The notes beneath the pieces are model-generated. The model was given only the letters and a program-made list of their open reading frames with translations. It made no database searches and was not told where the DNA came from. From positions 1 through 64,000 of the forward strand of contig JADBKO010000019.1 in assembly GCA_014896355.1 (NCBI GenBank): DNA of 64,000 nt. The letters run 5' to 3'. Below are positions 25,961-34,591 of this stretch, in pieces. This stretch comes from Bacillota bacterium (GTDB taxonomy: Bacteria > Bacillota > UBA5301 > Bu52). Within the stretch, counting starts at the first letter, position 1. Each line of letters opens with the position of its first letter. The position numbers were made by a program, and so were the translations under genes.

Positions 25961-26540
25961 CCTTCGGCGCGGGCATTCTAGGAGCGTAGGGTCTACAGCA
26001 GCCGGGCCAAGGCTGTCGCCGGCTCTTATCAGGGCCGGCGATGGCCGGGCAAAGGTTGTTGCCGGTCAGGTCCTGACCGGCAACAGCCAGCGCGCAGACT
26101 GGCACCGGTCTATACTGGATCGGCGGCTGTCTACGGATAGCTGCCGGTTCATACAAAGATCGGTGTCGGTCGAGCTAAGATTCCGACGGGTTCCGCAGAC
26201 CGCCCAGTTTTAACATCTGGCGCAGTTGGAGGTTTCCGCTCCGCCGAGAGGTGGGCGAAGGCTTCCCAGGGATCCTTCGGGGTCGAGCCAAGGTGATTGC
26301 AGGTTCCGTAATGGTTCCCGGCAGCCGAAAGGTTGCCTCGAGCCATGCAGGAATCTGTGGTTGCCGGGTGCGAAGGTTGCTGTAGGCTCTTTCTTTCTAT
26401 TCCAGACGTCTTCCGGCGTGGGCGCAGCCGGAGGCGGAAGGCCCTGCCGGCGCATTGTCGTACCCGGGAACGGCAGGAACTGGGCGGCCTTTGGCGAAAT
26501 CCCCCCGTGTTTGTGCAAACAGCCGCAAGGAGGGATTCTG
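25961..26540 (+). ncRNA. Long, highly structured leader upstream of hppA (no gene)
   Basis: No protein gene is recognisable in these 580 bases. Strong hairpins follow one another: 26016-26041 (8-bp stem), 26058-26084 (27-bp palindrome), 26117-26152 (16-bp stem with a TACG loop of the UNCG class) and 26300-26357 (22 pairs, two symmetric internal loops, GAAA tetraloop). Smaller stems are near 26164-26190 and 26402-26430. Stable tetraloops and G-U pairs suggest a folded RNA on the plus strand. It matches no riboswitch class that can be recognised by eye. Confidence 0.5.
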
Positions 26541-28619
26541 TTGCAACCACATATGGGCATGCTGGCGCTCATTCCGACCGCCGGCGTTGCCGCGCTCATC
26601 ACCAGCATTTATCTCATCTTGTATGTCGTGAGGCAACCCAAGGGCGACGAAAAGATGCAGGAGATCGCCGGGGCCATCCGGGAAGGCGCACTGGCCTTTC
26701 TGAGCCGCCAGTATCGTACCATCGGCATCCTGGCCGTCGTGGTGGCCCTCATCCTGCTGGTAGCAGTGCGGGGACCGCAGGGATGGCACACCGCCATCGC
26801 CTTCCTGACCGGGGCGCTGGCTTCCGCCATCTCCGGCTATATCGGAATGTACACCGCCGTGACAGCCAATCTGCGGGCTGCAGCCGCCGCCCGGCGCTCT
26901 CTCAATGACGCCCTGCGGGTGGCCTTCCGCGGCGGAGCCATCACCGGCCTGGCTGTGACCACCCTCAGCCTTCTGGGTGTCACGGCGATCTTTTATGCGT
27001 ACGGCGGCGCCTCCCATCCGCAGGAAGCTCCGCTTCTGATCGTGGGCTTCGGCTTCGGTGCCAGCTTCGTGGCCCTCTTCGCCCAACTGGGCGGCGGGAT
27101 CTACACGAAAGCCGCCGACGTAGGGGCGGATCTGGTCGGCAAAGTGGAGGCGGGAATCCCGGAGGATGATCCCCGCAACCCGGCGGTGGTGGCCGACCTG
27201 GTCGGCGACAACGTCGGCGACTGCGCGGGCCGTGGCGCAGACCTCTTTGAGTCCACGGCGGCGGAAAACATCGGAGCCATGATCCTGGGCATCGCGCTCT
27301 TCCCGATCTTCGGCGTGAACGGCATCCTGTTTCCGCTGGTGGCCCGCTCCGTAGGGGTCATCGCCTCCATCCTGGGCATTCTCAGCGTCCGCGTGCGGCG
27401 GGACGACGAACCGCCCATGAACGCCTTGAACCGGGGCTACCTGGTTACCATTATCCTGGTGGCCATCGGGCTGTTCTTTGTGACCCGGGAGATGCTCAAT
27501 GGCGGCGGCAAGGTCGACTACCTCTACTTCTACGGTGCCGCCCTGGTGGGAGTTCTGACCAGCTACATTTTCGTCTGGACGACCCAGTACTACACAGAGT
27601 ACCGCTACCGGCCCGTGCGGGAAATCGCGCAGGCGTCCACCACCGGTCCGGCCACCAATATCATTGCCGGTGTATCGGTGGGCTTTGAAAGCACGGCCAT
27701 CCCGGTGGTCGTCATGTCCGCGGCCATCCTGGCGGCCTACTGGCTGGGCAGCATGGCCCTGCCCGGCGGCGGCCTGTACGGCACAGCCGTGGCCACCATG
27801 GGCATGCTCTCCACCGTGGCCTACGTGCTGGCCATGGACACGTATGGCCCCATTACGGATAACGCCGGCGGCATCACGGAGATGAGCGGCGCTCCCGAGG
27901 AAGCCCGCGAGCGCACGGACCGGCTCGATGCCAGCGGCAACACCACCAAGGCTCTGACCAAGGGGTACGCGGTGGGGTCCGCAGCGCTGGCGGCGTTCCT
28001 GCTGTTTTCCGCCTACATCGACGAAGTGAAACACCTGCTGGGCTTGGCGCCGGATCATCCCTTCCCCATTGATATCGGCCAGCCCAAGGTGTTCGTCGGC
28101 GCCTTCATCGGCGCCATGTTGGTGCTCTTGTTCAGCTCCACGGCCATCCGGGCGGTGGGGCGCGCAGCTCAGGTGGTGATCCAGGAGGTCCGGCGCCAGT
28201 TCAGGGAAGTGCCGGGCATCATGGAGGGCACCGGCCGGCCCGAGTACGGCAAATGCGTGGACATCGTCACCGTGGGCGCCCTGAAGCAGATGGTGATCCC
28301 CGGCCTGGTGGTGGTGGTGACTCCGGTGTTGGTCGGCGCCATCCTGAAGGCAGAGGCGGCGGCGGCGTTCCTGATGATTGGCACCATCGTCGGCGTCATC
28401 ATGGCCCTGTTCCTGAATAACGGCGGCGGCGCCTGGGACAACGCCAAGAAATTCATCGAAGCGGGCAACCTGGGCGGCAAGGGCTCCGATTCGCATAAAG
28501 CCGCCGTGGTAGGCGATACGGTGGGGGATCCCTTCAAGGACACGGCAGGCCCCAGCTTGCACGTGCTGGTGAAGCTGCTCTCCACCATCACCCTGGTGCT
28601 GGCCTGGCTGTTCATCTAG
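26541..28619 (+). CDS. hppA: Membrane-bound proton-pumping pyrophosphatase
   Basis: A 692-residue integral membrane pyrophosphatase with about 16 helices. It couples PPi hydrolysis to ion pumping. The substrate site is DLVGKVEAGIPEDDPRNPAV followed by DNVGDCAGRGADLFES; the C-terminal acidic motif is DTVGDPFKDTAGPSLHVL. In GNTTKALTKG a Lys occupies the position that marks the K+-independent, H+-pumping class (K+-dependent ones have Ala). A TTG start at 26541 fits the AAGGAGGG six bases upstream; ATG at 26553 is the alternative. A long structured leader precedes it and a strong terminator follows. Confidence 0.95.
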   Translation: MQPHMGMLALIPTAGVAALITSIYLILYVVRQPKGDEKMQEIAGAIREGALAFLSRQYRTIGILAVVVALILLVAVRGPQGWHTAIAFLTGALASAISGYIGMYTAVTANLRAAAAARRSLNDALRVAFRGGAITGLAVTTLSLLGVTAIFYAYGGASHPQEAPLLIVGFGFGASFVALFAQLGGGIYTKAADVGADLVGKVEAGIPEDDPRNPAVVADLVGDNVGDCAGRGADLFESTAAENIGAMILGIALFPIFGVNGILFPLVARSVGVIASILGILSVRVRRDDEPPMNALNRGYLVTIILVAIGLFFVTREMLNGGGKVDYLYFYGAALVGVLTSYIFVWTTQYYTEYRYRPVREIAQASTTGPATNIIAGVSVGFESTAIPVVVMSAAILAAYWLGSMALPGGGLYGTAVATMGMLSTVAYVLAMDTYGPITDNAGGITEMSGAPEEARERTDRLDASGNTTKALTKGYAVGSAALAAFLLFSAYIDEVKHLLGLAPDHPFPIDIGQPKVFVGAFIGAMLVLLFSSTAIRAVGRAAQVVIQEVRRQFREVPGIMEGTGRPEYGKCVDIVTVGALKQMVIPGLVVVVTPVLVGAILKAEAAAAFLMIGTIVGVIMALFLNNGGGAWDNAKKFIEAGNLGGKGSDSHKAAVVGDTVGDPFKDTAGPSLHVLVKLLSTITLVLAWLFI

Positions 28620-28662
28620 CCTACGGCTCCGGGGCAACGGAACAAAGGGCGAGGGTGTGACG

Positions 28663-28702
28663 GACTCCGGGCATCGCCAGGGCGGCGCCCGGGGTCTTTT
28701 TT
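28663..28702 (+). terminator. Terminator after hppA
   Basis: A 10-base stem (28663-28672 with 28687-28696) is followed by six T. It sits 44 bases past the hppA stop and closes the transcription unit. Confidence 0.9.
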
Positions 28703-28978
28703 ACCCCTGCAGGCCGAAAACCGGCACCCGTGTTCGGCCGCCGGGTCCACGGTAGGAAGCCGCCTCACGGATGGCGAAGAAAGTTCCATCCAGCTGGAAA
28801 GGATTGGCAGGCCAGTAGGCCCTGGTAAACCTTGGTGCGGCCACGCGGTGCGCCATTCCTCGCCCGGCCGGGGCTCTCCTGCCTGGCCTGCCCAGTGCGC
28901 TCGCCTGTATCCCACCGGCCCGCCCCGGCCTGTCTCTCCTGTCTGGGCTGGATCCGCCAATACCAAGGAGGAGTCCCC
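28703..28978. other. Intergenic stretch before the LCP gene
   Basis: 276 bases without a recognisable gene, Pro/Cys-like open frames only. No promoter with good boxes is visible; the only clear signal is the AAGGAGGAG ribosome site just before 28979. Confidence 0.35.
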
Positions 28979-30052
28979 ATGCCGCATACATACTTGCTCC
29001 AGTCCGGCTTTTCTGCGCCACCGGCACCCTCCCCCGCGAGCCGGCAGCCACAAATCCGACGGGGAAAGCGCACACCGCGCCTTCCCACGGTGCTCTGGGC
29101 AGTGACTTTGCTGGCAGTACTCGTGCTGGCGCTATTCAGCCCCGGATGCCAGCGCGTAGCCCCCTGGCTGAGCCGTTTTCACGTGCGCGAACAGAAGCAG
29201 TCCGGTTCATCGACCCCGGCTCCCACAGCGAGCCCCGGTGCTGCCAACCCGGGCCAGGCACCTGGCTCCCCTGCCGCCGGCAGCGCTGGTGCGGGGACGG
29301 GTGAGGCCCGCAACATCCACAATCTCCTGATTGTGGGCACAGACGCCGGGGGCCTGCGGACGGACGTGATTCTTCTGGCCCACCTGGATTGGTCGGCGGC
29401 CAAGGTGGATCTGGTTTGGATTCCCCGGGACACCCGGGTGCAGCTGGCGGTCAAGCAGGGAGCGGCTCCCCAGTACGCCAAGATCAACGCGGCCAACGTG
29501 TATGGGGGTATGGATCTGCTGAAGCATGCTGTGGCGGACCTCACGGGGATCTGGCCCGATGCGTATGTCCGCATGAGCTTCGCGGCATTTGAGAAAGTGG
29601 TGGATCTGTTGGGCGGCGTGACGCTCCAGGTGGAGAGGCCCATGAATTACCAAGACCGCCACGGCGGGCTGGACATCCATATTCCGGCTGGGACCCAACA
29701 TCTGACCGGAAAGACGGCGCTAGAGTACGTGCGCTACAGAGCCGACGGCCGTGGAGACATTGGCCGGATTTTCCGGCAGCAGCGTTTTGTCCTGGCCGCC
29801 TTTGGCGACTGGCTTGCCCTGGCACCCAAAATGGCGGAGATCCTGCCGCGTTTAGTGGCCTCCGTGCGGACCGATTTGACGGCATCCGAAGCGGCGGCCA
29901 TGGCCTCGGCCTTCCTGCGCCCGCAGGCACTGGCTCCGGACCGCTTACACCTTTTGCCCGGAAGTGCCCGTTACATCGGCGGGATCAGCTATTGGGTGGC
30001 GGACAAACAGAGGGCGCAGGCCACGCTGGAGAAGTTACGCACCGATTTTTGA
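28979..30052 (+). CDS. LytR-CpsA-Psr (LCP) family protein
   Basis: A 357-residue membrane-anchored protein. A roughly 35-residue cytoplasmic N-terminus is followed by one helix (about 37-58) and a low-complexity Pro/Ala/Gly linker (about 75-105). The LCP domain (about 110-330) carries NLLIVGTDAGGLRTDVILLA, IPRDTRV with the conserved Arg, KINAANVYGG and YVRYRADGRGDIGRIFRQQR. LCP enzymes move lipid-linked polymers such as teichoic acid or polysaccharide onto peptidoglycan. ATG at 28979 follows AAGGAGGAG. Confidence 0.93.
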   Translation: MPHTYLLQSGFSAPPAPSPASRQPQIRRGKRTPRLPTVLWAVTLLAVLVLALFSPGCQRVAPWLSRFHVREQKQSGSSTPAPTASPGAANPGQAPGSPAAGSAGAGTGEARNIHNLLIVGTDAGGLRTDVILLAHLDWSAAKVDLVWIPRDTRVQLAVKQGAAPQYAKINAANVYGGMDLLKHAVADLTGIWPDAYVRMSFAAFEKVVDLLGGVTLQVERPMNYQDRHGGLDIHIPAGTQHLTGKTALEYVRYRADGRGDIGRIFRQQRFVLAAFGDWLALAPKMAEILPRLVASVRTDLTASEAAAMASAFLRPQALAPDRLHLLPGSARYIGGISYWVADKQRAQATLEKLRTDF

Positions 30053-30163
30053 GGCACCCCCGCCCGCCCGAAGACGGCGCGTTCGTAGAGGCGGGGAGGA
30101 ATCCCGCGCCATCGCGCCGAAGGACAGTAGGCTGACAGAAAGCCGGGAGCATCTGTATCGAAG

Positions 30164-33100
30164 ATGACCGTACTGCATGCCACTTGGGCATCTGGCTGGC
30201 TGTGCGTATGGGGCGAGGAGGTTGCGCATCGCCCCGCGGAACCCAGGCCGGCTCCGCAGTTGCCCGCAGGCTCCGGTCCGAGGCCCCATCCCTTCGCTGT
30301 CCGCGCCGAGGTCCTGAAGGAGGTCCTGCTGTCTTTGGTCGGCAACTGCGCCCCATCTTGGCAGCAGGTACGGCAGAGCGCGTTTACGGTTTTGCTGCCG
30401 CCGGGACCCGACGGCCTGCCGGACTCTGCGCTCCGGACTGGGGTGTCCGGCATGGCGGCTCGGGCCGGAAAGGATCTCAACCCGTGGCTTGTGCCTGCGT
30501 TGAGGCTTCTTCCCGTTGACGCCCTGGTCCTGCTGCTGAGGCTGGCCCAAGCCTGCAGGGCCGGTTCCGAAACCAAAATGGGTACCCAGGATCCCGTCCC
30601 GGCAGCCGGACAAGCCCCTTTTCGTGCGGCGGCGGTTTTTTACGCGGCGGGGGCAGCGGGAGCGGCGTGCGGCCCGTCGGTCCGCTACTGGATGGCGGCG
30701 GCCCAGTGGGTGGCGGCGCTGTTGCAGGAAGGAAAGTTCCTGCCGGCATTGCGGAAGACTCCGGCGGGCTTCCGGGCTGTGTGGCAGCCACTGGCGGAGG
30801 GAGAGGCCGTCGCAGACTTTGCTGCCCAGATGCCTGCCCTCTGCCGGGCAAGCCGAAGATCAGCCCAGCAACCGCCCAAGACCGTCCTCATGGACTTCAT
30901 CCAGGCCTCTCTGGATGCTGCAGTGCGGCAGGCTTTGGCAGGCGCGCCTCCGGCCGTGGAGCCGCCGGCGGCGGAAACGGCAGCGCAGGCGGTCTGTGCC
31001 CTGGAACGGACGCCGGGCGCCTCGGTGCGGGTGGCGGAGCCGCTTAAGGGGCCTTCTGCTGTGGAGCGGTTCTTCGCAGCTTTGGCGAGCCCGCCCACCT
31101 ACACAGCTCCCTGCCGGACGCCCATTCTACCAGGCGTCCCTGTTCACGGACGAGACCGGGAACTCCTAGCACTGGATGAGGCTTTGCAGACCTGGATCCG
31201 CCAGGGGGACATCCCCCGGGGCTGGCGCTCGTTCCGCACTTGTTTCCGGCTGGTGCCTCCTGCTCCGCTGGCAGACCCTGGGGAGGAAGCGGGCAGCGAA
31301 CTTTCCGGCTCCGAGGAGGGGCCGGGGCAGGGGCCTGTTGGCAATCTGCCGTCCGGATCCCGGCCCGCGTCCAAGGCGGAGTTCTGGAAACTCACCTTCC
31401 ATCTGCAATCGCTGGACGATCCCAGCCTCCTCATCGATGCCCGCCGCGTATGGGAGGCCCCCTCCCACGCCTTACGTCCTTGGGGGCGCAACGGCGAGGG
31501 TCCGCAGGAGCTTTTTCTGGCGGATCTGGGCCGCGCCTGCCGGATCTTTCCCAGGCTGGAATCGGCCTTGGCGGAACCGCATCCCTGGCAGTGTATCCTC
31601 ACCACTGCCGAAGCCTACGCCTTTTTGGAACACGCCGCGCCTTTGCTGGAGCAGCAGGGTTTCGGCGTCCTGGTTCCCTCGTGGTGGGGCCGCGCCCGCT
31701 CCGCTCTGGAACTGCGGGTGCAGGTAGCGCCGAAGCAGCCGGCCCAGGCTGCCGGCCCGCAGGCCGGCGGCGGGGCGGCGGGCCACGGCCTGCTGGGGTT
31801 GGACGGGCTTCTGGATTTCCATTGGCAGGTGGCTTTGGGTGGGCAGGTGCTGGACGAGCGCGAGTTCAGGCAGTTGGCTGCGCTGAAGGTGCCATTGGTG
31901 CAGGTGCGGGGCCAGTGGGTGGAACTGGATCCGCAGCACGTGCAGCGGGTTTTGCGGCTCCTGGAGGGGATCCGCCGGAAAGGCGGAATGACGGTGCGGG
32001 AAGCCTTGCGCCTGGGCTTGAACGCTGAAGACTCCGGCCTCCGAGGGAATGGCTCCGAGGCCCAGGGGGAACGAGTCCGTGCAACCCCAGGGGTCCACAT
32101 CCGGCTAGAGGCGTCGGGCTGGGTCCAGGATGTCCTGCAAGGTGTTCCGCAAATGCCGGCCGCCCTTGCGGAGGCCGGCGGCAGCCCCGGCATACGATTC
32201 CGGCTTTTACCGCAGCCCGCCGGTTTTCGCGGCCAGCTACGCCCCTACCAGATCACTGGGTTTTCCTGGCTGGTCTTCATGGACCGCCTGGGATTGGGGG
32301 CTTGCCTGGCCGATGACATGGGCCTGGGTAAAACCATCCAGGTGATCGCGCTTCTCCTGCAGGAGCGGCTGCCTCAGGAGGGCGAGCCCGCAGCCCCCGG
32401 TCCCACGCTGCTTGTCTGCCCCATGTCCGTAGTGGGCAACTGGCAGCGCGAGGTGGCGCGGTTCGCCCCGTCTTTGCGGGTCCTGGTGCATCACGGAAGC
32501 CAGCGGTTAACCGGACCGGATTTCGCCGCAGAGGCTTCCCGGCACGATCTGGTGATCACCACCTACGCCCTGGCCTACAGGGATCACAAAGTCCTGGCGG
32601 GCGTGCCCTGGTACCGGGTGGTGTTGGACGAAGCACAGAACATCAAAAATTCCGCCGCCAAGCAGACGCAATCCATCCGCTCGCTGCGAGCCGCAAGGAG
32701 GCTGGCCCTCACCGGCACGCCCATGGAGAACCGGCTGGCGGAGCTGTGGTCCATCATGGATTTCCTGAACCCGGGGTATCTGGGATCGGCGCAGGGATTC
32801 CGCACCCGTTTCGCCATTCCCATTGAGCGGGACCACGACCAGCGGCGGCTTCAGACCCTGAGCCGGCTTGTAAAGCCCTTTCTGCTCCGCCGCACCAAAA
32901 CCGATCCCTCGATCATCCGAGACCTCCCGGAGAAGGTGGAAACAAAGGTGTACTGCAGCCTAACCCGGGAGCAGGCTTCCCTATACCAGGCTGTGGTGGA
33001 CGAAATGATGCGCGAGATCGACGGAGCAGAAGGCATGGAACGAAGAGGCCTGATCCTGGCCACCTTGACCCGCCTCAAGCAGCTGTGCGACCATCCGGCG

Positions 33101-33724
33101 TTATATCTTCAGGACGGCAGCTTTCTGGAGGGGCGGTCCGGTAAGCTGTCCAGGCTGGTGGAAATGCTGGAGGAAGTCGTGGCGGAAGGGGACCGGGCTT
33201 TGGTTTTCACCCAATTTGCGAAAATGGGCGCCCTTTTGCAGCCTTATTTGCAGGAGCGGCTGAAACGGCCGGTCTTGTACTTGTACGGCGGCTCGCCGAA
33301 AAAGGCGCGGGACCGTATTGTGGCGGAGTTCCAGAGCCCAGCCGGCGCAGAGGGCCAGGATCCGGCACCGGTGCTGATCCTGTCGCTGCGGGCCGGCGGG
33401 GTGGGGTTGAACCTCACGGCCGCCAACCACGTATTCCATTTCGACCGTTGGTGGAATCCTGCGGTGGAGAACCAAGCCACGGACCGGGCCTTCCGCATCG
33501 GCCAGCATAAGAACGTCCTGGTGCATAAGTTCATCTGTGCCGGTACATTGGAAGAGCGGATTGACGAGATGATCGAGCAGAAAAAGGAGTTGGCGGACCT
33601 GGTAGTGGGCGCAGGGGAGAACTGGATCACCGAGCTTTCCACGGCTGAGCTGCGCAGGCTGTTCGCCCTGGCCCAGGATGCGGTGGCGGAGGAGCCCGAC
33701 GTCCGGGAGGCGGCCGCGGAATGA
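30164..33724 (+). CDS. SNF2-family DNA translocase
   Basis: A 1186-residue protein with an N-terminal half special to bacterial SNF2 proteins that pair with SWIM proteins (residues 1-680, including a DUF3670-like region) and a C-terminal RecA-like motor. Motor motifs are ADDMGLGKTIQVIAL near 718, DEAQNIKNSAAK near 822, LTGTPMENRLAELWSIMDFL, and QATDRAFRIGQ for motif VI. It should move on double-stranded DNA or strip proteins from it, without strand separation. Its stop overlaps the SWIM gene by four bases (ATGA), so they are translated together. Confidence 0.93.
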   Translation: MTVLHATWASGWLCVWGEEVAHRPAEPRPAPQLPAGSGPRPHPFAVRAEVLKEVLLSLVGNCAPSWQQVRQSAFTVLLPPGPDGLPDSALRTGVSGMAARAGKDLNPWLVPALRLLPVDALVLLLRLAQACRAGSETKMGTQDPVPAAGQAPFRAAAVFYAAGAAGAACGPSVRYWMAAAQWVAALLQEGKFLPALRKTPAGFRAVWQPLAEGEAVADFAAQMPALCRASRRSAQQPPKTVLMDFIQASLDAAVRQALAGAPPAVEPPAAETAAQAVCALERTPGASVRVAEPLKGPSAVERFFAALASPPTYTAPCRTPILPGVPVHGRDRELLALDEALQTWIRQGDIPRGWRSFRTCFRLVPPAPLADPGEEAGSELSGSEEGPGQGPVGNLPSGSRPASKAEFWKLTFHLQSLDDPSLLIDARRVWEAPSHALRPWGRNGEGPQELFLADLGRACRIFPRLESALAEPHPWQCILTTAEAYAFLEHAAPLLEQQGFGVLVPSWWGRARSALELRVQVAPKQPAQAAGPQAGGGAAGHGLLGLDGLLDFHWQVALGGQVLDEREFRQLAALKVPLVQVRGQWVELDPQHVQRVLRLLEGIRRKGGMTVREALRLGLNAEDSGLRGNGSEAQGERVRATPGVHIRLEASGWVQDVLQGVPQMPAALAEAGGSPGIRFRLLPQPAGFRGQLRPYQITGFSWLVFMDRLGLGACLADDMGLGKTIQVIALLLQERLPQEGEPAAPGPTLLVCPMSVVGNWQREVARFAPSLRVLVHHGSQRLTGPDFAAEASRHDLVITTYALAYRDHKVLAGVPWYRVVLDEAQNIKNSAAKQTQSIRSLRAARRLALTGTPMENRLAELWSIMDFLNPGYLGSAQGFRTRFAIPIERDHDQRRLQTLSRLVKPFLLRRTKTDPSIIRDLPEKVETKVYCSLTREQASLYQAVVDEMMREIDGAEGMERRGLILATLTRLKQLCDHPALYLQDGSFLEGRSGKLSRLVEMLEEVVAEGDRALVFTQFAKMGALLQPYLQERLKRPVLYLYGGSPKKARDRIVAEFQSPAGAEGQDPAPVLILSLRAGGVGLNLTAANHVFHFDRWWNPAVENQATDRAFRIGQHKNVLVHKFICAGTLEERIDEMIEQKKELADLVVGAGENWITELSTAELRRLFALAQDAVAEEPDVREAAAE

Positions 33725-34572
33725 GGCAAACCAAGGGCCGGGCCACAGCCGCGGCGACGGCAGCCCATAGCGGCCCCTGGTGGACCACGCGCTGGCTGGA
33801 TGCCGTCACTTGCCTCGATACGGAGGCCCGCGCCCGCCGCGGCCTGTCGTACGCCCGCGGGGGGCGGGTGCTGTCCCTGCACCTGGAGCCGGGCCGGGTT
33901 GTGGCCAAGGTCCAAGGTTCACGGCCAGATCCGTACACGGTGGCCATCGGGGTTCTACCCCTCCCGGACTCCGTCTGGAACCACGTTCTGGACGCCATGG
34001 CCTCTAAAGCGCTCTTTGCCGCCAAACTTCTGGCCGGACATCTGCCCCAGGAGCTGGAGGACGTGTTCCAGCAGGCGGGGTCCTCGTTGTTTCCCCGGGG
34101 GCCCGCCGACTTCTGGACCGACTGCTCCTGCCCGGACTGGGCGAACCCCTGCAAACATGTCATGGCCGTTTTCTACACTTTGGCCGAAGAGATGGCGGAA
34201 GATCCCTTTGTGCTCTTCACCTTGCGTGGACGCACCAAAAGAGACCTCCTGTCCGCTCTACGCACCCGCCGCTCCGCTGTTTCGCAGGCGGACGGCACTG
34301 CTCCGCAGGCGGGAGGCACTGCGGCAAGCGCGGCCGCAGGCGCCGGGACAGAGGCTTGGACAGGCGGAACGGCAGGGGCCAGGTCAAGCGCCACGGCCAG
34401 CGCCGGCGCTTCCCCGGATCTGCGCAGCCCTTCTCCCTTCCGGGTGGGACAAGTGGATCTCATGGACCTGCTGCGGTCCATTTACCAGGCTGCCCGGCTA
34501 TGGGCTGCGGAAGCCGCGGTGGGCCGTGCGGCAGCAGAGGCACCGCCGCCCGGCCCCCGCGTGAAACCGTGA
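33721..34572 (+). CDS. SWIM zinc-finger protein
   Basis: A 283-residue protein with a SWIM zinc motif (CxCxnCxH) as CSCPDWANPCKHVMAVFY near residues 137-155. The N-terminal part (about 20-130) has ARRGLSYARGGRVLSLHLEP, typical of bacterial SWIM proteins. The C-terminal third is Ala/Gly-rich linker plus a short helix. It is the fixed partner of the SNF2 translocase upstream and probably supplies DNA or protein binding. The biological role of the pair is not known. Confidence 0.9.
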   Translation: MRQTKGRATAAATAAHSGPWWTTRWLDAVTCLDTEARARRGLSYARGGRVLSLHLEPGRVVAKVQGSRPDPYTVAIGVLPLPDSVWNHVLDAMASKALFAAKLLAGHLPQELEDVFQQAGSSLFPRGPADFWTDCSCPDWANPCKHVMAVFYTLAEEMAEDPFVLFTLRGRTKRDLLSALRTRRSAVSQADGTAPQAGGTAASAAAGAGTEAWTGGTAGARSSATASAGASPDLRSPSPFRVGQVDLMDLLRSIYQAARLWAAEAAVGRAAAEAPPPGPRVKP

Positions 34573-34591
34573 AAGGCCTTCCCCGCAAGCC

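Noticed and set aside
26023-26030. CTCTTATC in the hppA leader, as at the start of an S-box (SAM-I) riboswitch
   Set aside because: The other S-box elements (GAGGGA, GAAACCCGGCAACC) are missing, and the sequence is explained by a simple hairpin.
25961-26540. T-box or OLE-type RNA upstream of hppA
   Set aside because: No T-box sequence (GGGTGGNACCGCG) is present, and there is no oapA gene or recognisable OLE signature.
26397-28637. Long minus-strand open frame over hppA
   Set aside because: Shadow of hppA; His/Gly/Asp-rich translation with no domain.
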